NCBI GenBank assembly: GCA_016838945.1
Contig: JADLKP010000002.1
Coordinates: 1 to 50,436 of the forward strand
DNA from: Methanobrevibacter sp.
Lineage (GTDB): Archaea > Methanobacteriota > Methanobacteria > Methanobacteriales > Methanobacteriaceae
Length of the DNA: 50,436 nucleotides
Reading direction: 5' to 3'
This document shows, in pieces, positions 41,368 through 48,859 of this stretch. Below the pieces are notes generated by a model. It saw only the letters and a program-made list of their open reading frames with translations, made no database searches and was not told the origin of the DNA. Position 1 is the stretch's first letter. Each line of letters starts with the position of its first letter. The position numbers were made by a program, and so were the translations under genes.

Positions 41368-42152
41368 GATAACAACCTCTCTATTTCTTGCTTGATTGCT
41401 GGGCATTCTTCATCAGTGACAAACCCGTTCTTGTTAAGACGGATTAACTCTTCATATGCTTTTACTAATGATTTTTTAGGCAGTTCTGCAATGATTGAAG
41501 AGGCTATTTCTGCAGCATTATCGAGCGGATTTAATTTTTCCACCATTTCCTGAAGTTTTGGAGCTTCAACCTTTTGTGGTTTGGCTTCCGCTTCAATCTG
41601 TTCAAGGGTACGGAACTTTTTCACATCATGCAAGTATTGGCCTTTGTCATCAATGTAAGTGTAGTATTTTTCATTAACCATTGAATTGACTTTGATGACT
41701 GCTTTGGATGATTGGCTGTCATCATTAAAAACGAGTCTCATGTCAATCTGTCCTATGAAGATTAGGTTTTTCTTGCTTGAGACCAGATTCCTTAAGATGT
41801 CATTCCATCTTTTGGATCTATCGGAATATGCTGCCATGCCTTTGGCTTTGCTTGTTAGCATTTCCAATAAGCTTGTGACTCCATCAAGGATGATAGTATC
41901 ATATTCGGATTTGGTTATTTCCTTAATGGTTTCCTTGATTGAATTGTATGTAGTTAGGTCAGTTGTCAGATTGATTTCCACTATAGGGACATTGGTATAA
42001 TTGGTATCGTCAATGTCTATGCAGATTGGATTCAATCCATGTTCATTGCAGTATTGCTCTGCAAATGTACTTTTACCTGAACCATCCATACCGTATATGA
42101 GAACCTTTTTGAGGTTTGGTTCCTTTGCTCTGTTTTTTAATCTTAAAGCCAT
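41364..42152 (-). CDS. Sak4-like RecA-fold ATPase
   Basis: A 262-aa phage ATPase of the Sak4/AAA_24 type, RecA-core proteins used in single-strand annealing or replication-linked recombination. Walker A is IYGMDGSGKSTFAEQY (about 18-33), followed by the hydrophobic Walker B strand YDTIILDGVTSLLEML and the NLIFIGQIDMRLVF motif-3-like strand. The C-terminal part (PQKVEAPKLQEMVEKLNPLDNAAEIASSI) is helical. ATG 42152 follows GGAGG. Neighbouring SWIM and MCM-HNH genes suggest a DNA replication/recombination module. Confidence 0.8.
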   Translation of the reverse strand: MALRLKNRAKEPNLKKVLIYGMDGSGKSTFAEQYCNEHGLNPICIDIDDTNYTNVPIVEINLTTDLTTYNSIKETIKEITKSEYDTIILDGVTSLLEMLTSKAKGMAAYSDRSKRWNDILRNLVSSKKNLIFIGQIDMRLVFNDDSQSSKAVIKVNSMVNEKYYTYIDDKGQYLHDVKKFRTLEQIEAEAKPQKVEAPKLQEMVEKLNPLDNAAEIASSIIAELPKKSLVKAYEELIRLNKNGFVTDEECPAIKQEIERLLS

Positions 42153-42167
42153 GAATAAAACCTCCAT

Positions 42168-42323
42168 TTATAAGAATCCCCATGTTTGTGGTATTACTAA
42201 AAATGCGATTAGGAAGAATATGAACACCAGGAATGTAATGAATACTAATTGCATTACGCTGATGGTTAATTGTTCTTCCATTACTTCATGTGCATTGCAT
42301 TTGTGTAAGGTTTTAGGTTTCAT
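42168..42323 (-). CDS. Small membrane protein
   Basis: A 51-aa protein with one strongly hydrophobic helix (residues about 22-45, SVMQLVFITFLVFIFFLIAFLVI) and a polar head (MKPKTLHKCNAHEVMEEQ). Its ATG overlaps the stop of the Cys-rich gene (TAATG). Function unknown, perhaps superinfection or membrane related by size only. Confidence 0.55.
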   Translation of the reverse strand: MKPKTLHKCNAHEVMEEQLTISVMQLVFITFLVFIFFLIAFLVIPQTWGFL

Positions 42324-42565
42324 TAGTAACCCCCCACATAGCAATTTTCACATTGTGGTGAACCTTTTCCAAAGCTGCATTTTTGACAGTTGCTGTTCAT
42401 GTAGTCTTCTATAGTTGAGATGGTTTTCTGTTCCTCTGCAATAACTTCTTTGCATTGTCCGCAGTCTACACAGAGGACATCCTCATCACCATCCTGGTAG
42501 AGACACATTTCGTTGAGGTATTCCTCGAAGTCATGGTCTGGTTCTAATCTTGGTCCGAAGATCAT
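42323..42565 (-). CDS. Small Cys-rich acidic protein
   Basis: An 80-aa protein (MIFGPRLEPDHDFEEYLNEM) with CVDCGQC and CQKCSFGKGSPQCENC, six or more Cys likely binding zinc. Fourth of the Cys-rich small proteins of the early operon. Overlaps its neighbours at both ends. Confidence 0.6.
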   Translation of the reverse strand: MIFGPRLEPDHDFEEYLNEMCLYQDGDEDVLCVDCGQCKEVIAEEQKTISTIEDYMNSNCQKCSFGKGSPQCENCYVGGY

Positions 42566-42696
42566 GCTTCCACCTCTTGAGAGGAGTTGTTCTGAAAACT
42601 AGTTACAGGCCTTAATGCAGCGAGTGCTGCTAAGGCGTTTATGTAGTCGGCGTATTCCTCGAAGTTGAGGAGTACTCCTTCGTCTAAAAATTTCAT
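42562..42696 (-). CDS. First small protein of the early operon
   Basis: A 44-aa protein (MKFLDEGVLLNFEEYADYIN). I prefer ATG 42696, since the minus-strand TATA-like sequence (TTTATATACTA) at about 42784-42794 lies between it and the upstream ATG 42825. Acidic/alanine-rich helix (ALAALAALRP). Function unknown. Confidence 0.45.
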   Translation of the reverse strand: MKFLDEGVLLNFEEYADYINALAALAALRPVTSFQNNSSQEVEA

Positions 42697-42901
42697 TTTT
42701 GTTACACCTTCCTTGAGAATAGTTTTATCTGCAGTTGCCGCTGCAAGTAAAACTTTCTGTAATACTATTTTTGTTTTACTAGTATATAAAGTTTGTGTTT
42801 TTAATCTATTTGTGTATTTACTCAAAAATTATAAAAAGATATATATGTTTATAAAAACAAAATATAAAATACTCATAAAATAACATTTGGGAGGTTTTAG
42901 C
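42697..42901. promoter_or_regulatory. Divergent early/regulator promoter region (candidate lysogeny switch)
   Basis: Region between the minus-strand early operon and the plus-strand regulator at 42902. It contains AGTATATAAAG (about 42780-42790), usable as a TATA element on the plus strand and, with its overlapping TTTATATACT, on the minus strand. A second one, TTTATAAAAA, lies at about 42847. Back-to-back promoters beside a small DNA-binding protein are the usual layout of a genetic switch (inference). Confidence 0.5.
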
Positions 42902-43081
42902 ATTACTGAGAATGATTTCTTAAGAACATCCGCAACAGTAAATAAAAAGGATTTTAGAAAATTCAAAGCTCTTGCCAATCTCAAGTATGATAATGATCCA
43001 TTAAACAATGCATGGCAAGAAGCAGTAAGGCTATTTTTGGAAAAGTATAAAAACGAATTTATTGAAGCTGTTGAAGATTGA
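42902..43081 (+). CDS. Small regulator-like protein, apparent ATT start
   Basis: A 59-60 residue protein; the frame opens at TTG 42887, but GGGAGGT (42889-42895) lies inside that extension and is 6 nt before ATT 42902, the likely start. The sequence TENDFLRTSATVNKKDFRKF then KALANLKYDNDPLNNAWQEAVRLFLEKY resembles a ribbon-helix-helix protein. It is the only plus-strand early gene and lies opposite to the early operon, so it may be the repressor of lysogeny. Family assignment is weak. Confidence 0.55.
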   Translation: MTENDFLRTSATVNKKDFRKFKALANLKYDNDPLNNAWQEAVRLFLEKYKNEFIEAVED

Positions 43082-43300
43082 TTAATTTTTTTTAAAAATA
43101 GTTTTTGTTTTATATTATACGAATGTTTTAAAAAATTGTCGAAAGCATTCGCTAAACCTTTAAAATTACGAATGCGAAACTCTTTAAACTCTATTTTATA
43201 TTTAAACCACTTTAAATAAGTTATTAAAGTAAAGTATAAATATACATAACAATCATATATATTATTGTCGCAGATATTAATAATATTCACCTTCCTTGGG

Positions 43301-43384
43301 GCATACTATTTTTATGCTGTCGACACTGGTTGATGGTTAAGTTATGTCTGTTGCCGCAGCATAATTTAACCGCTCGAAACCAGT
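43301..43384 (+). ncRNA. Candidate structured RNA
   Basis: Hairpin 1: GCATA (43301-43305) with TATGC (43313-43317). Hairpin 2, nearly continuous: ACTGGTT (43325-43331) with AACCAGT (43378-43384), then GGTTAA-g-TTATG (43335-43346) with CATAA-t-TTAACC (43360-43371), closed by CTG (43348-43350) with CAG (43357-43359). It is locally GC-richer than surroundings and has a plus-strand TATA-like element about 65 bp upstream. It could equally be a DNA structure used at an origin. Confidence 0.4.
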
Positions 43385-43560
43385 ATTAAACTATTTCTTA
43401 AACTAATTTTTATCATTCTTAATATATAACACTTTATTTTATGATCCAATCCTTAACCGATTGAATAATATTCAACTGCTAATCTTGGTAAAATTATTTT
43501 TAACATCTGCATTATATTTATTTTACGATAAAGAGAGCATTTGAAAAGTAATAAAGAGCT

Positions 43561-43685
43561 AATGTTCAAGTGTGGACTGTTCAGAAAAATAGTAAAATGT
43601 TTGAACAATTTAAAGTTTGAAAAATAGAAATGCATGGGATTTAAAATTTAGTGTTCAACTCCCACGCCTAAAAAATTGAACAGTC
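43561..43685. repeat. Cluster of TGTTCAA-type repeats, iteron- or operator-like
   Basis: Five related half-sites in 125 bp: TGTTCAA (43563-43569), TGTTCA within GACTGTTCA (43575-43583), TTGAACA (43601-43607), TGTTCAA (43652-43658) and TTGAACA within TGAACAGTC (43676-43685). The outer pair GACTGTTCA and TGAACAGTC are exact reverse complements. Confidence 0.5.
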
Positions 43686-43775
43686 AAATAAAATTAAATA
43701 AAAAATAGTAGAATTATTCCTGATGCAAATAATAAAAAAAAGAAGAAAATTAAAAAAAATATAAAATAAATTTTA

Positions 43776-44189
43776 TTATGCTTTAACTAAATCTCCACCT
43801 TGTATTTTCAAGTATTCCCCATTCTTCACAGAAACATAAACAGTAGACCCTTTATCAGTAGTTGCCTCATTACTAATTATACTATCCAGTTCCATAGAAG
43901 AATCTGAAGACCTTTCAACATACCCTCCAAACTCAGAAGTTTGTGTAAATTTATATTCTCCTGCTGGCAAATCAGAACCAACCTTATAAGTACCATCATG
44001 GTAAACTTTATCCACACTAGCATTATTTGACTCTGAATCTGAATCACTTGCCACTGAAGAAGTGTTTTGATCAGGAGAAAAACTTCCAACAATCATACCA
44101 ACAATAAACAGCCCAATACAACAAACAACAATTATTGAAATTACTTTCTTTGTTGTGCTCCATTCCTTGAAATCATCTATAATGCTCAT
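43776..44189 (-). CDS. Membrane-anchored surface protein (cargo gene)
   Basis: A 137-aa protein with a cytoplasmic stub (1-15), one membrane helix (ISIIVVCCIGLFIVGMIVGSF, about 17-37), a Ser/Asp-rich linker, and an outer domain with DGTYKVGSDLPAGEYKFTQTSE. 'TYKVGxDLPAGEY' is a recurrent motif of surface domains in Firmicutes and their phages. Located between integrase and early genes with its own position, a typical lysogenic cargo place; it might alter the host surface or exclude other viruses (inference). Confidence 0.65.
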   Translation of the reverse strand: MSIIDDFKEWSTTKKVISIIVVCCIGLFIVGMIVGSFSPDQNTSSVASDSDSESNNASVDKVYHDGTYKVGSDLPAGEYKFTQTSEFGGYVERSSDSSMELDSIISNEATTDKGSTVYVSVKNGEYLKIQGGDLVKA

Positions 44190-44191
44190 TT

Positions 44192-44545
44192 TTAAATTCC
44201 TCCACCTAGGTTAAGGTAAATGAAGTATTTCAAAGCTTTTATCAATATTCCTAATCCTAAACCCCCGAGCAAACCAGTACAGAATCTTAATTTATTGTTG
44301 CTTTCACGGCCCATATATAACTGTGTAAATCCATCAATAAATGCAGGAATCAATAATGTTATTGCAAATATTAATACTCCTGAATTATAATCTACAAAGA
44401 AATAATATGCATATATGAAATAACATATTAAAGATATATAAAATCCAGTGCATCTAGCACAAACTGGGAATTGATGCCCATTAATGAAAAAACTTCGGTC
44501 TGGTTTTCTATGACATATCAAGTTTAGCATATTCATATTTAACAA
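44192..44545 (-). CDS. DUF2085 membrane protein (cargo gene)
   Basis: A 117-aa protein with the DUF2085 signature CHRKPDRSFFINGHQFPVCARCTGFYISL (Cys, His, CARCTG, residues about 10-38) and three hydrophobic spans. The family is found in many methanogen chromosomes; its function is unknown. The Cys pattern suggests metal or redox binding at the membrane. Two bp upstream of the surface-protein gene, so both are probably one lysogenic unit. Confidence 0.8.
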   Translation of the reverse strand: MLNMNMLNLICHRKPDRSFFINGHQFPVCARCTGFYISLICYFIYAYYFFVDYNSGVLIFAITLLIPAFIDGFTQLYMGRESNNKLRFCTGLLGGLGLGILIKALKYFIYLNLGGGI

Positions 44546-44641
44546 CTTTTAATACTTCTGCTTAATATTTATATACAATTAATGTTAATATAATTTATCT
44601 TTTAATTGTGAGAGGATTACCTATTGTAGTTAATTGTTTAT

Positions 44642-46018
44642 TTATAATCCGTGTTTCCTTAGTATTTCCTCAATGCCGTACTCATTAAACACTTCACTTA
44701 TCTTCTTGTTCACTGCAGAATCAATATCCTTTTTGATTCTTTCATTCTCTTTCTGAAGTTCTAAAGCCCTTTGTCTTTCCTGCTCCAAATCATACTGCTC
44801 ACGATAGATTGTGTTGAAAGGTACAAGAGCAGTATACACTTGTCTCAATTCACTGTCAAAGCTATCCTCCTCAACAGCATCATAAACTTCACTGTTGCTC
44901 ATGTTTGGAGGAGTATGTCCTGTGAACAATGAGACTATGTCTAATTCCCTGAACTTATCGTTACGATTTTCAACATTTATTTTAACCATATTTACCCTGC
45001 ATGTTGTACTGAATAGCTTACGAAGGTTATGTGCTCTGAAACGGCCGTAATTGTTATCCTCATTCTTATAATTATAATCAGGCCCTAATTCATACATTAA
45101 TTTCTCATTCATGTCATAGAACAATCTTCCCATGCTCCCTTTTGTCAAGCCTGTTGTCCTGGATAAATTGCTAATCCATAATGGTGATTCGTTAGTGATC
45201 CTTAATTTTTCTATACGTTTCTCCAACCTTTTTTTTCGGTGCTTGTTCTTTGCCCTCACATCATGCTTCAATCTTTCAAGCTCATCTACAGCTTCCTCAT
45301 ATTTCCTTTGTCTCCACTTGGTGTATCTGAAGAAATAATATGTCCATTCTGGAGTGGCAAATGTTATGCATAGGTTACCTTGCTTTTCAGTTTTCACAGG
45401 GTCCAATTCAAAACGTGGTATGATCTCATAAGGGTTCTTGCTCAATAGGTCTTCAAGTGTTCCGTCATGATAAAGTTTTGTTGCTTCCAATACTGTGTTA
45501 TAGGTGAATGTTTCCATATCACTTAAACGAAGGCCTGTAACACGTGGAGTCAAAAATAGTAATGGCTGCAATGGTTCTGTTGACAATTCAATAGCTAGTT
45601 TCAATTCACTGTCTAAAGGCAGTTCCTTTAATCTTGTACGTGGCTTTTTGATGTGGAATATTGGCATGTCTGGAAGTTCTATCCTATGCTTATTGAATAA
45701 GCTTCTGAAGTATAGCAATCTTCCTTTGATGGTTGATTCCTTTATGTTGCTATTTTTTCGCAGGTATTCCTCATATTCCTCATGGATACTGGTTATGGTC
45801 CTGAAGGGTAAGTATTCGTATGTTTTCTCTCCCTTTTCATTGGTTGCGTATGGATCTTGTTCCTGAAGTCCAATCTTTACAAGTTCTGTAGGTGTTCTTC
45901 CTGTCAGGTGGTATATGTCATCGAAGACATAATTGTATTCCTTTTGGCTTGACTTTGATAAGTCTTTTACCCTTTGGTGTAGTAGCTTGTCGGTTTGGCA
46001 AAAATTGTTTCTCTTCAT
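44642..46018 (-). CDS. int: Tyrosine recombinase, provirus integrase
   Basis: A 458-aa integrase. The SAM-like N-terminal domain spans about 65-125. Catalytic residues are Arg164 in TGLRLSDME, His330 and Arg333 in AHNLRKLFSTTC, His368 in FTGHTPP, and the nucleophile probably Tyr379 in SEVYDAV. An extra basic coiled-coil insertion lies between the first Arg and the HxxR box (about 237-275), and a C-terminal coiled coil (405-458) follows the Tyr. The gene is 165 bp from attR, as usual. It is the only recombinase I can find in the provirus, so it is also the prime suspect for the fibre inversion. Confidence 0.92.
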   Translation of the reverse strand: MKRNNFCQTDKLLHQRVKDLSKSSQKEYNYVFDDIYHLTGRTPTELVKIGLQEQDPYATNEKGEKTYEYLPFRTITSIHEEYEEYLRKNSNIKESTIKGRLLYFRSLFNKHRIELPDMPIFHIKKPRTRLKELPLDSELKLAIELSTEPLQPLLFLTPRVTGLRLSDMETFTYNTVLEATKLYHDGTLEDLLSKNPYEIIPRFELDPVKTEKQGNLCITFATPEWTYYFFRYTKWRQRKYEEAVDELERLKHDVRAKNKHRKKRLEKRIEKLRITNESPLWISNLSRTTGLTKGSMGRLFYDMNEKLMYELGPDYNYKNEDNNYGRFRAHNLRKLFSTTCRVNMVKINVENRNDKFRELDIVSLFTGHTPPNMSNSEVYDAVEEDSFDSELRQVYTALVPFNTIYREQYDLEQERQRALELQKENERIKKDIDSAVNKKISEVFNEYGIEEILRKHGL

Positions 46019-46182
46019 TTTTAATCACTTCATATTTTTTTTATCTTTTTTAAATATTTTTGCCTTTGTTGTATAGAGCATGTGAAAACTAATAAGCTTG
46101 ATTTTGTTTACCTAGTTTTCAATGTTTAGCCTATGAATGTTTGGTTTGTTTTTGTTCTGATTTACAAAGCCTACTATTGTTT
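46019..46182. promoter_or_regulatory. Integrase promoter and attachment-arm region
   Basis: Short viral stretch between integrase and attR. It includes GAAAACTA (about 46085-46092) inverted to TAGTTTTC (about 46113-46120), which could serve as integrase arm-binding sites or an operator. SD-like GAAGTGATT precedes the integrase ATG. Confidence 0.4.
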
Positions 46183-46198
46183 ACTTGCTTATTCCAAA
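46183..46198. repeat. attR of the provirus
   Basis: The plus strand reads ACTTGCTTATT (46183-46193) then CCAAA; the shared core CTTATTCCAAA is 46188-46198. Host sequence resumes with CAAACCGCTGAA. The stop TAA of the truncated TctA reading frame (46181-46183) is supplied by viral DNA. Confidence 0.85.
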
Positions 46199-46771
46199 CA
46201 AACCGCTGAAGGTGCACATAAGAGAGATTCCAGAAGATATAGGGGTTTGAAGCATTATCCAACCTAATATGCCTGATAAAACAAAAAGGAGGAGTGACCA
46301 TAGAAATGCAATATTGCCATTGCTCAACCTATGGATCATATATAAAGATACAAGAGTCAGAATTATCCAGGTATACGGTTTGGATATTCCCTGCAGAAAT
46401 GGCAATGCAACCGCAAAAACAGGAAGCATTAGAATAACTACAAGAATGGCTCCAAAACCTCCAACGGAAACTATTCGAATAGCTTCCTTTGATCTTCCTT
46501 CCAATACCATCCTATGCCCAGGAAGAACAGATGTAGCTGTTCCCTCTTCAGGAACTCCAAGAAGCATTGAAGGAACAAATTCAATCAGGGCATGAGCTAT
46601 TGACATGGAAACAAAAACTATGCAAAAGAATTCTGCAGATATGTAATTCATGAGTAATGCGGAGGATGCAAACATAATGGCACCTGCAGTATTCACATGT
46701 ATTCCTGGAACCATTCCAGTACAGGTTCCAATCCCTATGCCAATAAAACATGCCATGACCAAATCTAACAT
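46188..46771 (-). pseudogene. 5' part of the TctA-family permease gene, truncated by integration
   Basis: About 195 N-terminal residues (MLDLVMACFIGIGIGTCTGMVPGIHVNTAGAIMF), with the TctA-like G-x-x-x-G-x-x-P-G-x-H-x-N-x-x-A motif, then SMLLGVPEEGTATSVLPGHRMVLEG, another hallmark, and four or more membrane spans. It ends at FGISK plus a virus-derived stop. The remainder lies at 6666-7343. Excision would restore the gene. Confidence 0.88.
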
Positions 46772-47232
46772 TTCACCACCAAATTAAATAAAAGATATCA
46801 ATATGAACCAATTTTATTTGCTAATTTAAGCAGTTTCAATACAATAGATTATTTATAGGAACTTATATTTAAATTAGATGGTTTATAGTGCTTTAAATCT
46901 TAAAATAATATTGTAAAATTAAAATTAGAATGAAAAAATTATTTTAAAATGAAAAATTATAATAAGAATAAAGATTATGATTAATTAGTAAAATTGAAGC
47001 AATATTAAAACAATTTGAAATGAAAATGTAGATTTAAATTTTATTTTAATATTATGAAAACATTGAAAAAATAGATCAAGGAATAAAAAATATAAAACAA
47101 CCAAATTTGATAAAAGATTCGCCAGTTAAAAAAAAAAAAGATTTTGGTTAAAATCATTAATAATTAAAAAATAAAAATAGTAAGAAATACTAGTCAGGAT
47201 AACTACTCCCAACTAGTGATAAAAGTTTTGAT
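46772..47232. other. AT-rich intergenic region, no gene seen
   Basis: Between the TctA start and the alcohol dehydrogenase end. Mostly A/T; the short inverted pair ACTAGT...ACTAGT (about 47190-47217) lies near the right edge. No supported frame or RNA. Confidence 0.5.
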
Positions 47233-47265
47233 CAAACTTTTGCAGCCGAAGGCTGGAAAAGTTTG
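47233..47265 (-). terminator. 3' hairpin of the alcohol dehydrogenase gene
   Basis: Arms CAAACTTTT (47233-47241) and AAAAGTTTG (47257-47265) enclose an inner stem CAGCC-gaa-GGCTG. It begins 2 bp after the stop. The inner CNGCC-TTC-GGCNG core with flanking CTTTT/AAAAG is shared with the hairpin after aEF1B at 48824-48858. Confidence 0.7.
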
Positions 47266-47267
47266 GG

Positions 47268-48332
47268 TTATTCATCCAAAATAACAGCAGGCTTAATCAA
47301 GTCACGTGGTTTGTCTCTCATTAAGATCATAGCTTCTTCGATGTCATCAAATTTATCGAATTTGTGGGTGATCAATTTGGATGAGTCGAAACGGCCGTAT
47401 TCAATAAGATTAGCTAATTTTTCCATCCTAGCACGTCCACCAGGACATACTCCACCACGGATTGTCTTGTCAGCAAGTCCTTGACCCCAAGAAAGACCGT
47501 CGATAGGGATGGTTTCAATACCGTCATAGTGCAATACGTTACCGATAATACCACCGACTTTAAGTACAGATAAAGCTTCAGAGAGGGTGTCTTTTCCTCC
47601 TCCACCGATTACAACCTTGTCTACACCTTTTCCATCAGTCAAGTCCATGATTTGATCTACAGTGTTGCCGTTGTGGTAATCTACAATATCATGTGCACCG
47701 TATTCTTTAGCTACTTTGATAGCTGCTGGACGACTTCCTACAGCAATAAGGTGGGAAGCACCCATAATTTGTGCACCAGCTAATGACATAAGACCTACAG
47801 GACCTATACCGAAACAAGCTACTGTGTCCCCAGGTTTGATTTCTGCAAGTTCTGCAGCATAGAAACCAGTAGTCATCATGTCTGAAATCATTACAGCTTG
47901 TTCTAAGCTTACATGTTCAGGCAAGTGTGCTAAGTTTGCGTCAGCTTGGTTTACATGGAATTGTTCTGCAAATACACCATGCTTGAAGGTTACAAAACTC
48001 ATACCTGTTCCCATACCGTAACAGTGTTGGGAGAATCCTTGTTCTGCTGGCACAGTTAACCAGTCAGGAGTGATAGCAGGCACAATTACACGGTCTCCAG
48101 GTTTGAAGTCTTTGACTTTGTCCCCTACTTTAACTACTTCAGCAGTAGCTTCGTGTCCTACTACACGGTTTGGTGCATCACTCATATATGCATGACCCCA
48201 TACGATGTGTACGTCTGAAGTACATGGTGCCATTGCTAATGGTTTACAGATTGCGTCGTAAGGTCCACATTCATCGAGTTCAATGTCAACCCAGCCGAGT
48301 ACGTCTTGTTCGATTCTTGCCAATCCTCTCAT
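47268..48332 (-). CDS. adh: NADP-dependent secondary alcohol dehydrogenase
   Basis: A 354-aa medium-chain zinc dehydrogenase of the Thermoanaerobacter/methanogen secondary alcohol type. It oxidises 2-propanol and related alcohols, or reduces ketones, with NADP(H); with F420:NADP reductase this can feed electrons to methanogenesis. Catalytic zinc ligands are Cys37 (APCTSD), His60-Glu61 (GHEA) and Asp151 (ISDMMTTG). The Rossmann motif is GIGPVGLMSLAG, followed by GSRPAA, the Gly-Ser-Arg that selects NADP over NAD. The structural zinc loop is absent, as in this subfamily. Single gene with its own promoter and terminator. Confidence 0.92.
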   Translation of the reverse strand: MRGLARIEQDVLGWVDIELDECGPYDAICKPLAMAPCTSDVHIVWGHAYMSDAPNRVVGHEATAEVVKVGDKVKDFKPGDRVIVPAITPDWLTVPAEQGFSQHCYGMGTGMSFVTFKHGVFAEQFHVNQADANLAHLPEHVSLEQAVMISDMMTTGFYAAELAEIKPGDTVACFGIGPVGLMSLAGAQIMGASHLIAVGSRPAAIKVAKEYGAHDIVDYHNGNTVDQIMDLTDGKGVDKVVIGGGGKDTLSEALSVLKVGGIIGNVLHYDGIETIPIDGLSWGQGLADKTIRGGVCPGGRARMEKLANLIEYGRFDSSKLITHKFDKFDDIEEAMILMRDKPRDLIKPAVILDE

Positions 48333-48823
48333 TTTTATATCTCCTAAATAATATTAAGATTTGATCAATTTCTGGAATGAGCTGGAAATAATCACATCTA
48401 ATAATTAGTTTAGTTAACTAATTATTTAAATCTTTATACTTTGATTGAATAATTTTCACTAAAATTATATTAAACCTAGTTAAATAAAGAATAAAAAGTA
48501 ATACTAATGAATAATTTTTAAAATTTTTTGAAAATAATATAAAAAATTCAATTAAAATAATTAAAATAACACAATACTATAAAATAAAAATCCAGATTAG
48601 ACAAAGTAACAAATCAAAGAATTTGTAAAGAAAATACAAATTGGTGAAATTTTAATGAAAATCTAGAAAAAATACAATTAAAATTAGAAAAAATGAATTT
48701 CGTTAATTTAATTCTAAATAATAAAAAAATCACAAGAATATTGAAAAAAAGGTAATAATTAAATTAAATGATAAATTAAAATAAAAAAAGAAAATTATCA
48801 CAAGGAAGTGATAATATTTTGGT
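48333..48823. promoter_or_regulatory. Alcohol dehydrogenase promoter region with large operator-like palindrome
   Basis: TATA-like AGTATAAAG on the minus strand (48432-48440). About 20 bp downstream is the inverted repeat AATAATTAGTT (48400-48410) and AACTAATTATT (48416-48426), with a 5-bp centre, overlapping the expected transcription start. AGTAATACT, the hmd-region palindrome, lies at 48497-48505. The remainder up to 48823 is AT-rich with no gene. Confidence 0.55.
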
Positions 48824-48858
48824 CCAGCTTTTGCTGGCCGAAGGCCAGTAAAAGGTGG
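48824..48858 (-). terminator. 3' hairpin of the aEF1B gene
   Basis: Inner stem CTGGCC (48834-48839) - gaa - GGCCAG (48843-48848), with CTTTT (48828-48832) and AAAAG (48850-48854) continuing after single unpaired bases. It starts 1 bp after the stop. Architecture matches the hairpin after adh. Confidence 0.7.
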
Positions 48859-48859
48859 G

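Larger units (their letters stand above)
43082..43775. other. Convergent gene-free region with hairpins and repeats
   Basis: About 690 bp without a supported gene, between the 3' ends of the regulator and the cargo gene. It contains GCATTCG (43145-43151) inverted to CGAATGC (43169-43175), a TATA-like TATAAATA on plus (43235-43242), two stacked hairpins (43301-43384), the palindrome TTGAATA-A-TATTCAA (43461-43475) and clustered TGTTCAA repeats (43563-43685). It may hold an ncRNA, the viral origin, or both. Confidence 0.5.
7333..46198. mobile_element. Complete integrated tailed provirus, contractile-tailed, about 38.9 kb
   Basis: Bounded by an 11-bp direct repeat (TTTGGAATAAG on the minus strand) that splits a TctA-family gene. 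It contains a tyrosine integrase next to the right end; a head gene set (TerS, TerL, portal, gpF-like, scaffold, capsid); a contractile-tail set (sheath, tube, chaperones, tape measure, hub, gp25-like, gpJ-like); fibres; holin; and a pseudomurein-directed endolysin. All structural frames are open and in canonical order, so it looks intact. The gene order is that of Mu/PBSX-like myophages, transferred to an archaeal setting. Confidence 0.95.

Noticed and set aside
42829..43290. 153-residue minus-strand frame
   Set aside because: It lies antisense to the 42902 regulator and the divergent promoters, has a low-complexity Phe/Ile/Lys/Asn composition typical of AT-rich shadow frames, and no ribosome site.
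43641..43671. tRNA-like T-arm sequence (GTTCAACTCCCACGCC)
   Set aside because: No matching acceptor, D-arm or anticodon arm could be found around it; TGGGA/TCCCA pairing gives only a simple hairpin.
7333..46198. Integration at a tRNA 3' end
   Set aside because: The core lies inside a TctA-family coding frame; no tRNA gene is present at either junction.
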